Assembly: GCA_003132665.1 (NCBI GenBank)
Contig: PKYN01000016.1
Coordinates: 1-64,000 of the forward strand
Origin: Actinomycetota bacterium
GTDB lineage: Bacteria > Actinomycetota > Thermoleophilia > Gaiellales > Gaiellaceae
Direction of reading: 5' to 3'
DNA: 64,000 nucleotides
The notes beneath the pieces were generated by a model. The model had not been told where the DNA came from, ran no database searches, and saw nothing but the letters and a program-made list of their open reading frames with translations. Positions 50,344-61,371 of the stretch are shown here, one piece after another (the first letter of the stretch is position 1; every line of letters begins with the position of its first letter). The translations under genes and the position numbers were made by a program.

Positions 50344-50520
50344 AGCGACGTGCGAGTCTAGCTGTTTTGGCCTTTCAGGGGCGGTTGCGGCCGTCAGGCG
50401 AACGCCGCAAGAGGGGCTCGAAGGAGGTCATACCGCCACGTTTGCTAGATCGCTCCGCGTTCCGGTGCGGGGAGGGCGAACGTGGCCGGGCGAGGCGAGT
50501 CGGCGCTCGTATCCGGGCCG

Positions 50521-51114
50521 CTATCCAAGCCCGTAAACGCCGGGGAAGCGCCGGGCGAGAATGCTCACCAGTAGCGCCGCCGGGAGTCCGACAACGTTCA
50601 GGTAGTCGCCCTCGATGCGAGCGATTTGCCGCGCACCGAGGCCCTGGATGGCGTAGGCGCCGGCCCGCCCGCGCCACTCGTCGCCGGCGAGATAGACATC
50701 GATCTCGCGCGCGCTCAGCTCGCGAAAGGTCACGCGCGTGATCTCGTGTTCGAGCTCCTCCCAGCCCGGGCCAATCAGGCAGAGCCCGGACACGACCTCG
50801 TGCGTTCTTCCCGCCAGACGGGTCAGCATGGCCCGAGCCTCGCTCTCGTCGGCCGGCTTGCCGAAGACGCGCCCGTCCAGCAGAACCGCGGTGTCGATGC
50901 CCAGCACCGGACGGTTCGCCGCCTCGCCGGCCAGCGAGCGCGCCTTGCCGCGGGCGTGCGCGCGCATCAGCTCGATCGGATCGGCGCCGGGATCATCCTT
51001 CTCGTCGTAGCACGGACGGGCCACGTCGAAGGGAAGTCCCAGCTGGCCGAGTATCGCGCGCCGCTGTGGCGAGGTCGAGGCGAGCAGAAGCGGCGTGGGC
51101 GCGCTGCCGCTCAC
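50521..51114 (-). CDS. maf: Maf-like nucleotide pyrophosphatase
   Basis: A 197-residue Maf protein, which hydrolyses non-canonical nucleoside triphosphates (dTTP/UTP or m7GTP class). Landmarks are LLLASTSPQRRAILGQLGLP, the catalytic VLGIDTAVLLDGRVFGKPAD, and GRAGAYAIQGLGARQIARIEGDYLNVVGLP. The GTG at 51114 overlaps the methyltransferase stop by four bases (GTGA), implying translational coupling; the track's start adds 16 unsupported residues. Confidence 0.93.
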   Translation of the reverse strand: MSGSAPTPLLLASTSPQRRAILGQLGLPFDVARPCYDEKDDPGADPIELMRAHARGKARSLAGEAANRPVLGIDTAVLLDGRVFGKPADESEARAMLTRLAGRTHEVVSGLCLIGPGWEELEHEITRVTFRELSAREIDVYLAGDEWRGRAGAYAIQGLGARQIARIEGDYLNVVGLPAALLVSILARRFPGVYGLG

Positions 51115-51884
51115 AGTTTCCGCGCGACCCAGATCTCCTCGGCCGGCCATTTCTGAGCCCACTCGACGCTGACGAAATCCCAGAGGGGGTTGTCACTCGC
51201 TCCCTCGGGCGCGTACAGCTCGACCAGACGCTCTAGCTCGAAGCCGGCTTCGCGAAGCAGATCGATCCATTCGCCGTGCGAAAGCTGAAACTCGCTGCCC
51301 TGACCGTCATCGTCCACCCAGTCGATTCGGTAGAGGCCGGGTTGCGGCCGCTCGAGCTTTTCCTGAACAACCCCCTTTTCGTCACTGCAGAGCACGAGCA
51401 GGGTGGAGTTGCGCATGAAAACCAAGCGGCCTCCGGGCCTCAGCAGCCGCCTTGCCTCGGGGACCCACTTCTTTGGATCGCACCAGGTGCTGGCCCCGTA
51501 CTCCGAAAGCGCGAGATCGAAAGAATTGTCCGGCAGCGCTACTTCCTCGGCGTTCGCCTCGATGAGTGGAAACTCGAGCTCAAACTCGCGCTGAAAACCG
51601 CGCGCCCGCTCGAGCTGATCGGGATTCAGGTCGACCCCCACCACGCGCGCGCCTCGCCGGGCCAGCCAAGCGGAGAAGTACGCCGTCCCGCAACCGAGCT
51701 CGATCACATCGGTCTCATAGAGCCCGGGCAGCACATTGATGGCGTTCTCGGGCACGCGGAAGATTCCCCAGCAGATGTCTTCCGTCGCCCACTGGGCGCG
51801 TCCCCACTCCTCCTGACCGCGGCCGTATATCGACCACAGAGCCCTATTGTTCGCCGCGTAATCGGGCAGTTCAGACGGCGTCAT
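51111..51884 (-). CDS. SAM-dependent methyltransferase (class I)
   Basis: A 257-residue methyltransferase with the Rossmann SAM motif I in [20 protein letters not shown], acidic residue after beta-2 in [14 protein letters not shown], post-motif region [20 protein letters not shown], and motif [16 protein letters not shown]. The substrate is unknown. Its start overlaps ndk by 14 bases and its end overlaps maf by four, so it is locked into an ndk-methyltransferase-maf unit; the genomic company hints at nucleotide metabolism or repair, but that is an inference. Confidence 0.85.
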   Translation of the reverse strand: MTPSELPDYAANNRALWSIYGRGQEEWGRAQWATEDICWGIFRVPENAINVLPGLYETDVIELGCGTAYFSAWLARRGARVVGVDLNPDQLERARGFQREFELEFPLIEANAEEVALPDNSFDLALSEYGASTWCDPKKWVPEARRLLRPGGRLVFMRNSTLLVLCSDEKGVVQEKLERPQPGLYRIDWVDDDGQGSEFQLSHGEWIDLLREAGFELERLVELYAPEGASDNPLWDFVSVEWAQKWPAEEIWVARKL

Positions 51885-52287
51885 CGGGGAACCAAAGGGC
51901 CAACTCTCGCCTCGCCGATTCGGGCGAGTCGGAGCCGTGCACGAGGTTGTCGGGCATCGATAGCCCCAGGTCGCCGCGGATCGTCCCCGGCGCCGCCTTT
52001 GCCGGATCGGTCGCGCCCATGGTCGAGCGGACGACGGTCACCGCCGACTCGCCCTCCACAACCAGGGCGAGCGTCGGGCCCGAGGTGATGAAGGAGACGA
52101 GTCTTGCGAAAAACTCTTTGCCGCGATGCTCGGCGTAGTGGGCGCCGGCCAGCTCCTCGTCGACCTGAACGAGCCGGGCACCGCGCAGCGCCAGGCCCCT
52201 GCGCTCGAGGCGGGCGACAATCTCGCCGCATAAACCACGCCGGACCGCATCGGGCTTGACGAGCACCAATGTGCGCTCAACAGCCAT
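51871..52287 (-). CDS. ndk: Nucleoside diphosphate kinase
   Basis: Transfers gamma-phosphate among nucleotides through a phospho-histidine. The 138-residue protein has the standard start [20 protein letters not shown] and the active-site His in [16 protein letters not shown]. Length is typical. Its 3' end overlaps the methyltransferase gene by 14 bases. Confidence 0.97.
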   Translation of the reverse strand: MAVERTLVLVKPDAVRRGLCGEIVARLERRGLALRGARLVQVDEELAGAHYAEHRGKEFFARLVSFITSGPTLALVVEGESAVTVVRSTMGATDPAKAAPGTIRGDLGLSMPDNLVHGSDSPESARRELALWFPDDAV

Positions 52288-52341
52288 CAGACCGGAAGTC
52301 TAGTGAAGCGACCTAAACAAGAGCTTAGATTGCGTTAGTTT

Positions 52342-52355
52342 CACTCGGCCGAGTG
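52342..52355 (-). terminator. 14-bp palindrome between the zinc-ribbon gene and ndk
   Basis: CACTCGGCCGAGTG is a perfect palindrome in the 186-base gap, about 120 bases after the zinc-ribbon gene stop. It may terminate that transcript; no T-run is present. I see nothing else in this gap. Confidence 0.3.
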
Positions 52356-52473
52356 AGAAGTACGACCCTCGGGTTAACCCCGAACGGATTGTCGACCCAC
52401 TGATTGGGTGCGATCGAAGGAGTGCTTCGTTTCGCTAGAGGTTCACCGTCCAAGCGGGAAGAAGATCGACCGC

Positions 52474-53007
52474 TCAGCGTGATCGGCGCAGGTGCGGAGG
52501 TCGCTCCCAGGTTTCCTCGGCGACCGTTTCCTGCGGCGCTACCGGCGCCTCGCAGTAGGGGCAGATTTGCCAGAGCGGCTCGAGCGGCGCCTTGCAGCGT
52601 GCGCAGGGCTGCTTGAGACGCGTGGTGCAAACCGGGCAGACGAGGTAGTTGGAGTCGATGTCCACTTGGCAGACCGGGCAACGAGTCACGCGCTTCCCGA
52701 GGCGCGCTTCCATTTCCTTGATCTCCAGCTCGCGCTCGTGCACCTCGTCGAGGTACTCGGGCGGGCGGAAGAGCATGTAGATGATCGCGCCGAAGAACGG
52801 GAAGAGAAGCGCGAGCGCCGTCGAGGTACCGATCAGCCACGGATCCTCGATGCGCCGCCGCGCATCCTTGTTGACCCAGTAGGCGACCGCGAGCCAGAGG
52901 ACGGCGATGAAAAAGAAGGACAGATTCCTGATCACGTCCCAGAGGTTCGAGTCGAAGAAGCTGCTCAGCGAGGCAACGGTAATTGGGGCGAGAAGTGAAT
53001 TTGTCAT
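52474..53007 (-). CDS. Membrane protein with C-terminal double zinc ribbon
   Basis: A 177-residue protein with two N-terminal transmembrane helices (FFFIAVLWLAVAYWVNKDA; GTSTALALLFPFFGAIIYML) and a cytosolic helix, then two Cys4-like ribbons: CPVCQVDIDSNYLVCPVC and CARCKAPLEPLWQICPYC. Such membrane-anchored double zinc ribbons are common and mostly uncharacterised. Its ATG overlaps the TGA of the 37-aa gene upstream (ATGA), so it is translationally coupled to that peptide and, through it, to folC. Confidence 0.88.
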   Translation of the reverse strand: MTNSLLAPITVASLSSFFDSNLWDVIRNLSFFFIAVLWLAVAYWVNKDARRRIEDPWLIGTSTALALLFPFFGAIIYMLFRPPEYLDEVHERELEIKEMEARLGKRVTRCPVCQVDIDSNYLVCPVCTTRLKQPCARCKAPLEPLWQICPYCEAPVAPQETVAEETWERPPHLRRSR

Positions 53008-53117
53008 ACGAGCAGTTTGCCTACGAAGTATCCGATTCCGAATGCAGTACCGAGAACAATGACGACGACCAGAAGCAATACGAAAAAAGCGGTTAAGCCA
53101 TGGCTTGCGTTCTTCAT
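53004..53117 (-). CDS. 37-aa single-pass membrane peptide coupled to folC and the zinc-ribbon gene
   Basis: Too short for the ORF track. The ATG at 53117 overlaps the folC stop (ATGA), and its own TGA overlaps the zinc-ribbon ATG (ATGA). GGGGGA lies just before the start. The product begins MKNASHGLTAFFV, has one hydrophobic helix (LLLVVVIVLGTAFGIGYFVG) and ends KLLV. Double coupling and the ribosome site make it a convincing gene. It may help insert or regulate the next membrane protein. Confidence 0.72.
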   Translation of the reverse strand: MKNASHGLTAFFVLLLVVVIVLGTAFGIGYFVGKLLV

Positions 53118-54238
53118 TCCCCCACAGCTTCCTCTATCGACGCAAGATCGGCAAGAAGGTAGAGCGATCCGGTAACGAGAAGGTACCCGTCGGGCGCCGC
53201 CAACTCTCGCCCCCGAGCGAGAGCCTGCGCGGGATCATCGACCGCCACGACACGCTCGAAAAGGCCTTCGGCCCGCGCCGCCAGCTCGGCCGCCGGGAGC
53301 GCTCGCGGGCTCGAGGAGCTGGTCGCTACGAGCGTGCTCGCGAGCGGGGCAAGCGTCTCGAGCATCGAGTCGACATCCTTTTCGCCGAGGATCGAGCAGA
53401 CGAGGGTCCAGTCGTTACGAGGCAGGCGCCGCACGAGCCAGGCAACACCGGCCGGATTGTGAGCGCCGTCCCATAGCTCGCGCTCATTACGCCACTCGAA
53501 CCGGCCCGGCACGATCGCGGCGACCTTCTCGTTTCCGATCGCTCGACCGAGCACGAGCTCGACCGCCGTGCGCGCTATCTCGTCGGAGTCGCCGATCGAG
53601 ATCGATCCCGCGCCCGCCGCGCGCGCCAACGTTTCCCACTCCCCTTCGCCCAGTACTACCTTGGCGCCGGGCACGATCACGGCCAGCTTCTCGAGTGCGA
53701 TCTGCCCACGCGTCGAGCCGAGCCACTGTGTGTGCTCGAGCGAGACGTTCGTGAGCACGACGACCTCGCTTGCGATCACGTTGGTCGCGTCATAACGACC
53801 GCCAAGCCCGGCCTCGACGGCGGCCACTTCGACCCCGGCAGCGGCAAACTCCGCGAAGGCGGCCGCCGTGATGACCTCGAACTGGGTGGCTTGCAACCGC
53901 TCCGCGGACGGCCGCACGCGGGCGAGCGCCAGCTCGAGATCGGCCTCGACCCCATTCACGCTGATTCGCTCTGCCCAGCCGCGCACGTGCGGCGAGACGG
54001 TGGCGCCGCTCAGCACACCCTCGCCGGACAGCAGCGCCTCGATCCGTTTCGTCGTCGTCGTCTTGCCGTTCGTGCCGACGACGTGAACCGAGCGAAAGGC
54101 GCGCTCCGGACAATCTAGCTCGGCGAGCAGCTCCTTCATCCTCTCCAGGCCGAAACGCTCCGGCCAGGGGTTGAGAGAGCTGAGCCAGGCCGCATTCGGG
54201 CCGCCGCGCGGATCAACCGGAGAGGGCATCGAGCTCAC
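53114..54238 (-). CDS. folC: Folylpolyglutamate synthase/dihydrofolate synthase
   Basis: Mur-ligase-type enzyme that adds glutamate to folates. The 374-residue protein shows the P-loop VHVVGTNGKTTTTKRIEALL, EAGLGGRYDATNVI, LTNVSLEHTQWLG and GAHNPAGVAWLVR. It is a little shorter than usual (about 420). The GTG at 54238 overlaps valS by 26 bases; the ATG three codons later is an alternative start. It belongs to a valS-folC-peptide-zinc ribbon unit. Confidence 0.93.
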   Translation of the reverse strand: MSSMPSPVDPRGGPNAAWLSSLNPWPERFGLERMKELLAELDCPERAFRSVHVVGTNGKTTTTKRIEALLSGEGVLSGATVSPHVRGWAERISVNGVEADLELALARVRPSAERLQATQFEVITAAAFAEFAAAGVEVAAVEAGLGGRYDATNVIASEVVVLTNVSLEHTQWLGSTRGQIALEKLAVIVPGAKVVLGEGEWETLARAAGAGSISIGDSDEIARTAVELVLGRAIGNEKVAAIVPGRFEWRNERELWDGAHNPAGVAWLVRRLPRNDWTLVCSILGEKDVDSMLETLAPLASTLVATSSSSPRALPAAELAARAEGLFERVVAVDDPAQALARGRELAAPDGYLLVTGSLYLLADLASIEEAVGE

Positions 54239-56630
54239 GCCTGTAACGGGCGAGCTTCTCGCGCTCGGCCTCGACGACCTCGGCTCTCGCGCGCTCGACG
54301 AAGCTCGGATTGGAGAGCATCTTTTCGCACCGGGCGATCTCCGAGTTCAGCCGCTTGGTCTCGGCCTCGATGCTCACCGCCTCGACCTTCATCCGCTCGG
54401 GCTTGACGACGGCCTCGAAGATGCGCTTTTCATCGTCTGTGAGACTCACGCGCAATCCGCTACGGCGGAAGATCGCCGCCGCGTCCTGAATCCGCTCCAG
54501 CGCATTCGCGTCGGCCGCGTAGCCGTCGTCGGCCTCGGGCCAGGGCGAGACGATCAGGCGAGCCTTGCGAGCCGGCAAGTTCGACCAGATCTCCTCGGTC
54601 ACGTGCGGCATGACCGGATGGAGCAGCGCGAGCAGGCGCTCGAGCGCCGCGAGCGCCGTCGAGCGAGCGTCCGCGTCGCCTTCGTAGAGGCGCGGCTTGA
54701 TCGACTCGGCGTACCAGTCGCAGAACTCGTCGAAGGTCAGGTGGTAGAGCCGGGTCACGACTCCCGCGTAGTCGAAAGCGCTGAAGCACTCTTCGATCTC
54801 TCCTCGCGTCGCCTCGAGCCGGGCCAGGATCCAGCGCTCGGCGACCTCGCCGGGGCGGGCGCCGGGCTCGGCATCGCCGACGTTGGCGAGGATCAGGCGA
54901 GAGACGTTCCAGAGCTTGTTGGCGAGCTTGCGTCCCTCCTCGACGGCGCCGTACGAGAAGCGCACGTCTTGAGTGGAGGACATCTTGAGCAGGCCGTAGC
55001 GCACCGCGTCGGCGCCGTGACCTGCAATCACCTCGAGCGGATCGATGCCGGTGCCGAGACTCTTGGACATGCGCCGGCCGTCTGTGGCCAGCACGGTCGA
55101 GTGGATGACCACGTCCCGGAAGGGAACATCGCCGAGCAACTCCAGCCCGGCGAAGATCATGCGGTTCTCCCAGAGACGGATGATCTCGCGCGCGGTGGTC
55201 TGCAGGTTGCCCGGATAGAACGTGCGCAGATCAGCTGTCTCGTCCGGCCAGCCGAGCGTGGCGAACGGCCAGAGCGCGGAGGAGAACCAGGTATCAAGCA
55301 CGTCCTCGCTGCGTGTGAGCTTCGTAGACGCGCACTCGGTGCAGGCGCCGGGCTCCGTCTCCTCGACCGTCAGGTGGCCCTCAGGGCACTCCCAGATGGG
55401 TAGCTGATGGCCCCACCAGAGCTGCCTGGAGATGCACCAGTCGGGCGCCTCCTCGAGCGACTCGATCGCGAAGCGATGCTGCGACTCGGGATGGAAGCGG
55501 ACGCGCCGCTCGCGTAGGGCCTCCAGCGCCGGCTTCTTCAGCTCCTCCATCGAGCACCACCACTGCAACGAGACACGCGGCTCGATGCGGGTCTCGCAGC
55601 GCTCGCAGAGGGCGACCGCGTGACGGAAGGGCTCGCGTGAGACGAGCAGATCGCGCTCGGCGCACCAGGCGAGAATGCGCTCTGTCGCCTCTTCCTGAGT
55701 CAGGCCGGCGAGCTCCGCCACCTCGTCGTTCATGCGTCCGTCGGGGCCGATCACGCTCGGCTCGCCCAGCTCGTGCGCACGCCCGATCTCGAAATCGACG
55801 GGGTCGTGCGCGGGGGTGATCTTGAGCGCCCCGGTGCCGAACTCGGGATCGACGTGCTCGTCGGCGATCACGGGCACGCGCCGCTCGACGAAGGGCACGA
55901 GCACTTCCTTGCCGACCAGATCGCGGTAGCGCTCGTCGCCCGGGTGCACGGCTAGCGCGACATCGGCCGGGATCGTGGCGGGACGCACCGTGGCGATGGC
56001 AATGTGGCCCGACCCGTCGGCGAGCGGGTAGCGGATCGTGACCAGCTCGTCGTTGGCGTCGATGTGCACCAGCTCGAGATCGGACAGCGAAGTGCGGTGA
56101 AAGGGGCACCAGTTGATGATCCTGTTGTCGCGATAGATCCAGCCCTTGCGATAGAGATGAACGAAGAAGCGCAGCACCGCCCGGGTGTAGCCCTCATCCA
56201 TCGTGAAGCGCTCGCGCCGGTAGTCGAGCGAAGCGCCGATGCGCCGAAACTGCGTCATGATCTTGCCGCCGTACTCGTGCAGCCACTCCCAGACGCGAGC
56301 CTCGAAGGCTTCCCGCCCCAGCTCCTGGCGCGTCTTCCCCTGGGTCGCGAGGTACTTCTCGACAGCGTTTTGAGTCGAGATGCCGGCATGGTCGTAGCCG
56401 GGCTGGAAGAGCACGTTGAAGCCCTGCATGCGCTTCATGCGCACGACCGAGTCACCAAGCGCCAGCTGGAGGGCGTGACCGATGTGCAGCTCGCCGGTGA
56501 CATTCGGCGGCGGGTGGGCATCGACGAACGTCGGGCGCGAATTGTCGGGATCGGCGTTGTAGAGACCCTCCTCTTCCCAGGTCTTCTGCCAGCGCTCTTC
56601 GACGCCTGCGGGTTCGTAGAGCGGATCCAT
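54213..56630 (-). CDS. valS: Valyl-tRNA synthetase
   Basis: Class I synthetase, 805 residues. HIGH appears in PPPNVTGELHIGHALQLALG, KMSKS as RRMSKSLGTG, the editing domain between (SLSDLELVHIDANDELVTIR), the anticodon-binding region FDEFCDWYAESIKPRLY and a C-terminal coiled-coil arm (KRLNSEIARCEKMLSNPSFV). The length suggests the compact actinobacterial form. ATG at 56630. The stop overlaps the folC start. Confidence 0.97.
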   Translation of the reverse strand: MDPLYEPAGVEERWQKTWEEEGLYNADPDNSRPTFVDAHPPPNVTGELHIGHALQLALGDSVVRMKRMQGFNVLFQPGYDHAGISTQNAVEKYLATQGKTRQELGREAFEARVWEWLHEYGGKIMTQFRRIGASLDYRRERFTMDEGYTRAVLRFFVHLYRKGWIYRDNRIINWCPFHRTSLSDLELVHIDANDELVTIRYPLADGSGHIAIATVRPATIPADVALAVHPGDERYRDLVGKEVLVPFVERRVPVIADEHVDPEFGTGALKITPAHDPVDFEIGRAHELGEPSVIGPDGRMNDEVAELAGLTQEEATERILAWCAERDLLVSREPFRHAVALCERCETRIEPRVSLQWWCSMEELKKPALEALRERRVRFHPESQHRFAIESLEEAPDWCISRQLWWGHQLPIWECPEGHLTVEETEPGACTECASTKLTRSEDVLDTWFSSALWPFATLGWPDETADLRTFYPGNLQTTAREIIRLWENRMIFAGLELLGDVPFRDVVIHSTVLATDGRRMSKSLGTGIDPLEVIAGHGADAVRYGLLKMSSTQDVRFSYGAVEEGRKLANKLWNVSRLILANVGDAEPGARPGEVAERWILARLEATRGEIEECFSAFDYAGVVTRLYHLTFDEFCDWYAESIKPRLYEGDADARSTALAALERLLALLHPVMPHVTEEIWSNLPARKARLIVSPWPEADDGYAADANALERIQDAAAIFRRSGLRVSLTDDEKRIFEAVVKPERMKVEAVSIEAETKRLNSEIARCEKMLSNPSFVERARAEVVEAEREKLARYRRELDALSG

Positions 56631-56863
56631 GTTGCTGGGATTCTACGGATGAGGCGGTCGCGGGCAGCTGAAGTGCATTCGCTTGCGCGAGTCGAGGGCT
56701 AGTTCGTTGAGGAGTTCGCTGCGGCCGTTCTCGAGCCGCTTTGTGAGGCAAGATCGGCGCCCTTGTGCAGCAGAAAGTCTACGGCGTCGCGCCGAGCTGA
56801 TCTCCGTCGAGATCCAGTCGATCGACGAGAAGGGCATGGAGCTGTGCTCCGGCAGCCTCTGAT

Positions 56864-57745
56864 CTATCGCTCTCTGATCAGGAGGAGCGTCAGGTTCGGC
56901 CGGGCCAGAAGCTGCTGCACGACCGACGGATCGAACCAGCCGGCGACTCCGCCGTGGACATGAGTGACCAGGATGATCAGGTCGGCCGGTAGCGATTCGC
57001 TCGCGGCGAGGATGGCGGCTCCGGGCCGCCGCAGGTCGACCGCGGTTTGCACATCGGACACCAGGTCTCGTAGCCGTGCAGCGAGCTCATCCAGCCGCTG
57101 CCGGATGTCGTCCTGCTCGAACTGGCGGGCCAGCGCCGTTGCGCCCGGCAGCAGCTGGCTCTGCGCAGGGGAGGGGGGCTCCGGCACCGAGAGCAGCGTC
57201 ACCGAGGCGTCGAAGGCCCCGGCCAGAGTGCCGGCCGCGTCGAGGGCGGCATCGATGTCGTGGCCGAAGTCGATCGGCACGAGGAGCTTCCTGAGCTCGA
57301 ACTCAGGGGCATCCGAATGCCGCACTGTGCGAAGCAGAATCGGGATGCTGCCGCCGCGCAGGACGCGCTCGGCGATGGACCCGAGCAGCCGGTCGAGCGG
57401 CCCGGTGCGACCGTGCGCGCACATCGCGATGAGATCGGCCGCCTGCTCGTGCACGTGTTGATCGATGGCGGCCGCGACGTCGTCGACGGGCCGCTCGTGC
57501 ACGTGTACCTCCACCGTGGTCCCGCTTCGGCTTATTCGCCCGGCCTGCTCGTAGAGATAGGCCTCGGCCGCGGCCGCACCGGCGAGATGCGGCTCGCCGT
57601 GCACGCTGGTCGGAGGTGCGTGCTCGAGCACGTGAAGCAGCACCAGCGACGCCCCGAGCTTCTGCGCGAACGAGGAGGCGGCAGGCAGCACCGCCTCGGC
57701 GAGGCGTGAGCCGTCGAGCGGGACGAGGATACGCCGCACCTTCAC
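56864..57745 (-). CDS. Tandem universal stress protein (UspA)
   Basis: A 293-residue protein with two Usp domains. The first has the ATP-binding motif as MCAHGRTGPLDRLLGSIAERVLRGGSIPILL; the second begins FELRKLLVPIDFGHDIDAAL and has a degenerate motif THVHGGVAGWFDPSVVQQLL. Tandem Usp proteins respond to stress and may bind ATP at one site only. It overlaps the Nramp gene by four bases, so it is co-expressed with metal uptake. Confidence 0.9.
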   Translation of the reverse strand: MKVRRILVPLDGSRLAEAVLPAASSFAQKLGASLVLLHVLEHAPPTSVHGEPHLAGAAAAEAYLYEQAGRISRSGTTVEVHVHERPVDDVAAAIDQHVHEQAADLIAMCAHGRTGPLDRLLGSIAERVLRGGSIPILLRTVRHSDAPEFELRKLLVPIDFGHDIDAALDAAGTLAGAFDASVTLLSVPEPPSPAQSQLLPGATALARQFEQDDIRQRLDELAARLRDLVSDVQTAVDLRRPGAAILAASESLPADLIILVTHVHGGVAGWFDPSVVQQLLARPNLTLLLIRER

Positions 57746-59025
57746 AGCCCTAACACCTGCGCAAGGAGGAACACGTTAAGGGCGACGATCAGGATCGTCA
57801 GACCCCAGAGCGGAGCCGAGACGGCGGCGCGATTTCGGAAGGAGCCCATGACATCCATCTTGCCCGTAAGCCAAGCCAGAGGGATCAGCGCCTGGGGGAT
57901 TCCGAAGGAGAGCACCACCTGGCTGAGCACGAGCGCGCGAGTCGCGTTCACACCTATGCCGGCGATGACGAGCGCCGGGATCATCGTGACGGCGCGACGA
58001 AACCAGATCGGAAAGGTGCGGTTCAGGAAGCCACTCATGATCACCTGGCCGGCGAAAGTACCGACAGCAGAGGCCGAAAGTCCCGAGGCGAGGAGCGACA
58101 CCGCGAAGATGACGCTTGACGCGCCCCCGAGTATCGGCACGAGCGTCTTGTGCGCCTGCTCGATGCCGGAGACGCCGATCAGGCCGTGGGCATGGAATGT
58201 TGCGGCTGCCATCATCACCATCAACACGTTGACAACGCCCGCGAGCGCCAGCGCGATCACGACGTCCGTGCGCTGCGCGCGCAGCATCCGCCGCAGCTTC
58301 TGGGGGTTGTCTCGTACGCCCCGTTCCTGCATCAGCGCCGAGTGCAGGTAGATGACGTGCGGCATCACGGTGGCGCCCAGGATCCCGGTTGCGAGCAGCA
58401 CGCCCTCCTGACCGCCCAGTGACGGCGGCAGGAAGCTCCGCCCAGTGGCCAGCAGATCGGGCTTTCCGAGGAATGTCTCGGCCGCATAGCTAACGGCTAT
58501 CACTCCGATCAGAGCCGCGATGATGGCCTCGAACAGGGGCATGCCCCAGCGCTGGAGCGCGAGCACGACGACCGTCCCCGCGCCGGCGATAATCGTTGCC
58601 GGGAAGAGCGGGATGCCTGTCAGCAGCTTCAATCCGAGCCCCGCGCCAAGCAGCTCGGCGAGATCAGTCGCCATTGCGACTACCTCCGCACCGAGCCACG
58701 CCGCGACGACGAGGCGCCGCGGCGCGCGTTCCCGGATGTGCTCGGGCAGGTTGCGGCCCGTCACCAGCCCGAGCTTCGCCGACTGAAGCTGGATGACCAT
58801 CGCGGCGATGTTCGCCACCACGACGATCCAGACCAGGCGATAGCCTGCCTCCGACCCGGCCTGGATGTTCGTCGCGAAGTTCCCGGGATCGACATAGGCG
58901 ACGGCAGCCACGAACGCCGGGCCGAGGAACAACCATGTCCCCCTTACGCGGTGTACTCCGCTCGAGCGCCCGAGGCTGCGTAGGAAGCGGAACCGGGTGC
59001 AGGGGTTCAGGTCTTGCATGTGCAA
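57742..59025 (-). CDS. mntH: Nramp-family divalent metal transporter
   Basis: A 427-residue proton-coupled Mn2+/Fe2+ importer with about eleven helices. The metal-binding DPGN motif is in AYVDPGNFATNIQAGSEAGY, and the TM6 motif is MPHVIYLHSALMQE, with the Met/Pro/His arrangement of bacterial MntH. Mn-specific annotation is by family. Coupling with a Usp gene suggests stress regulation. The upstream 368 bases hold no clear riboswitch or MntR site. Confidence 0.92.
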   Translation of the reverse strand: MHMQDLNPCTRFRFLRSLGRSSGVHRVRGTWLFLGPAFVAAVAYVDPGNFATNIQAGSEAGYRLVWIVVVANIAAMVIQLQSAKLGLVTGRNLPEHIRERAPRRLVVAAWLGAEVVAMATDLAELLGAGLGLKLLTGIPLFPATIIAGAGTVVVLALQRWGMPLFEAIIAALIGVIAVSYAAETFLGKPDLLATGRSFLPPSLGGQEGVLLATGILGATVMPHVIYLHSALMQERGVRDNPQKLRRMLRAQRTDVVIALALAGVVNVLMVMMAAATFHAHGLIGVSGIEQAHKTLVPILGGASSVIFAVSLLASGLSASAVGTFAGQVIMSGFLNRTFPIWFRRAVTMIPALVIAGIGVNATRALVLSQVVLSFGIPQALIPLAWLTGKMDVMGSFRNRAAVSAPLWGLTILIVALNVFLLAQVLGL

Positions 59026-59393
59026 CGCCCGTATCTTGATCGCTCGTAGCGACCGATGCGGCGGCTAGCGAAAAGGGGACCGCAGTTTCAGACAGGCGTC
59101 GCTGTTCGTGACCCCGGTCATCGCCCCGATCGCCATGGCCGTGCTCTCGTTGGTGCTGCTCGCCGCGGCGGCGATCAATCCAGGCGGGTTCTAGAGGCAC
59201 CTGAGCCGGTACGAATCCGTCGAGGAGCCCGTGCAGGACCGGGCCGAAGAATCGGCGCCGAGGCGGCGGTACTTCTCTTCTGCCCGCCCCCGAGCCACCC
59301 ACCCGCGGGGTCGTTCGAAGATACCGCCCCGAAGCGCAAGAAGGCGCACTTCAATGTGCCGATTTCGTCCCGATTCGCGGCTGAGCGGAGAAC
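59026..59393. other. 368-base stretch upstream of the Nramp gene
   Basis: No supported gene. A possible 28-codon plus-strand ORF (GTG at 59108 to TAG at 59194) would encode a hydrophobic segment, AMAVLSLVLLAAAAINPGGF, but has no ribosome site. The region should contain promoter sequences for the Nramp gene; none is identifiable by eye. Confidence 0.4.
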
Positions 59394-60674
<1,281 letters not shown>

Positions 60675-60753
60675 TTCTACTCCTTGTAACTCGAAATCGT
60701 CGTTTCGGCTAGCTCCAATCGGCGCCGAGCAGTCGTGGCTGCGGCGACGCTCA

Positions 60754-61371
60754 CTAGCTCTCGACCTTCTCCGGCACCGGCGTGGAGGAGCGGTGCTCCA
60801 GCACGCGGTCGATCAATCCGTACTCGAGCGCCTCCTCCGAGGTCATGAAGTAGTCGCGCTCCATGTCCTTGGCGACCTTCTCCATCTTCTGACGGGAATG
60901 CGCCGAGAGGATCTCCTCGAGCCGGCGCTTGATGTTGATCACTTCGCGCGCCTGAATCTCGATGTCGGAAGCCTGGCCCTGGAAGCCGCTCGAAACCTGA
61001 TGGATGAGAATCTTCGAGTTGGGCAGCGCAGCGCGCTTGCCCTTGGTGCCGCCGGCCAGGAGAACCGCGCCCATCGACATGGCGATGCCGACGCAGGTCG
61101 TTTGCACGTCGGGCTTGATGAACTGCATCGTGTCGTAGATAGCGAGTCCGGCGTACACGGAGCCCCCGGGCGAGTTGATGTAGATGGAAATGTCCTTGTC
61201 CGGGTCTTCGGACTCTAGGTGGATCAATTGAGCGATCACCAGATTGGCGATCTGATCGTCAATCGGCGTGCCCAAGAAGATGATCCGCTCGTTGAGAAGC
61301 CGCGAGTAGATGTCGAACGAGCGCTCGCCGCGCGATGTCTGCTCGATGACCATTGGGATCAAAGGACTCAT
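60754..61371 (-). CDS. clpP: ClpP protease subunit
   Basis: A 205-residue serine protease. The nucleophile is in [20 protein letters not shown], the His in [10 protein letters not shown] and the Asp in [19 protein letters not shown]. It forms the heptameric chamber served by ClpX. The start overlaps the tig stop by four bases (ATGA). Only one clpP is seen here, although actinobacteria often carry two. Confidence 0.97.
   Translation of the reverse strand: MSPLIPMVIEQTSRGERSFDIYSRLLNERIIFLGTPIDDQIANLVIAQLIHLESEDPDKDISIYINSPGGSVYAGLAIYDTMQFIKPDVQTTCVGIAMSMGAVLLAGGTKGKRAALPNSKILIHQVSSGFQGQASDIEIQAREVINIKRRLEEILSAHSRQKMEKVAKDMERDYFMTSEEALEYGLIDRVLEHRSSTPVPEKVES

Noticed and set aside
56643-56837. 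Ankyrin-repeat gene fragment upstream of the Usp gene
   Set aside because: One minus-strand frame reads AVDFLLHKGADLASQSG, which resembles an ankyrin repeat, but it is about 25 residues long with no start, too little to call. The rest of the gap shows nothing.
59108-59194. 28-codon hydrophobic ORF upstream of the Nramp gene
   Set aside because: No ribosome site and no conserved context visible; kept only as a remark in the gap entry.
59026-59393. Manganese (yybP-ykoY) riboswitch before the Nramp gene
   Set aside because: The conserved loop sequences of that class are not visible on the minus strand of this region.
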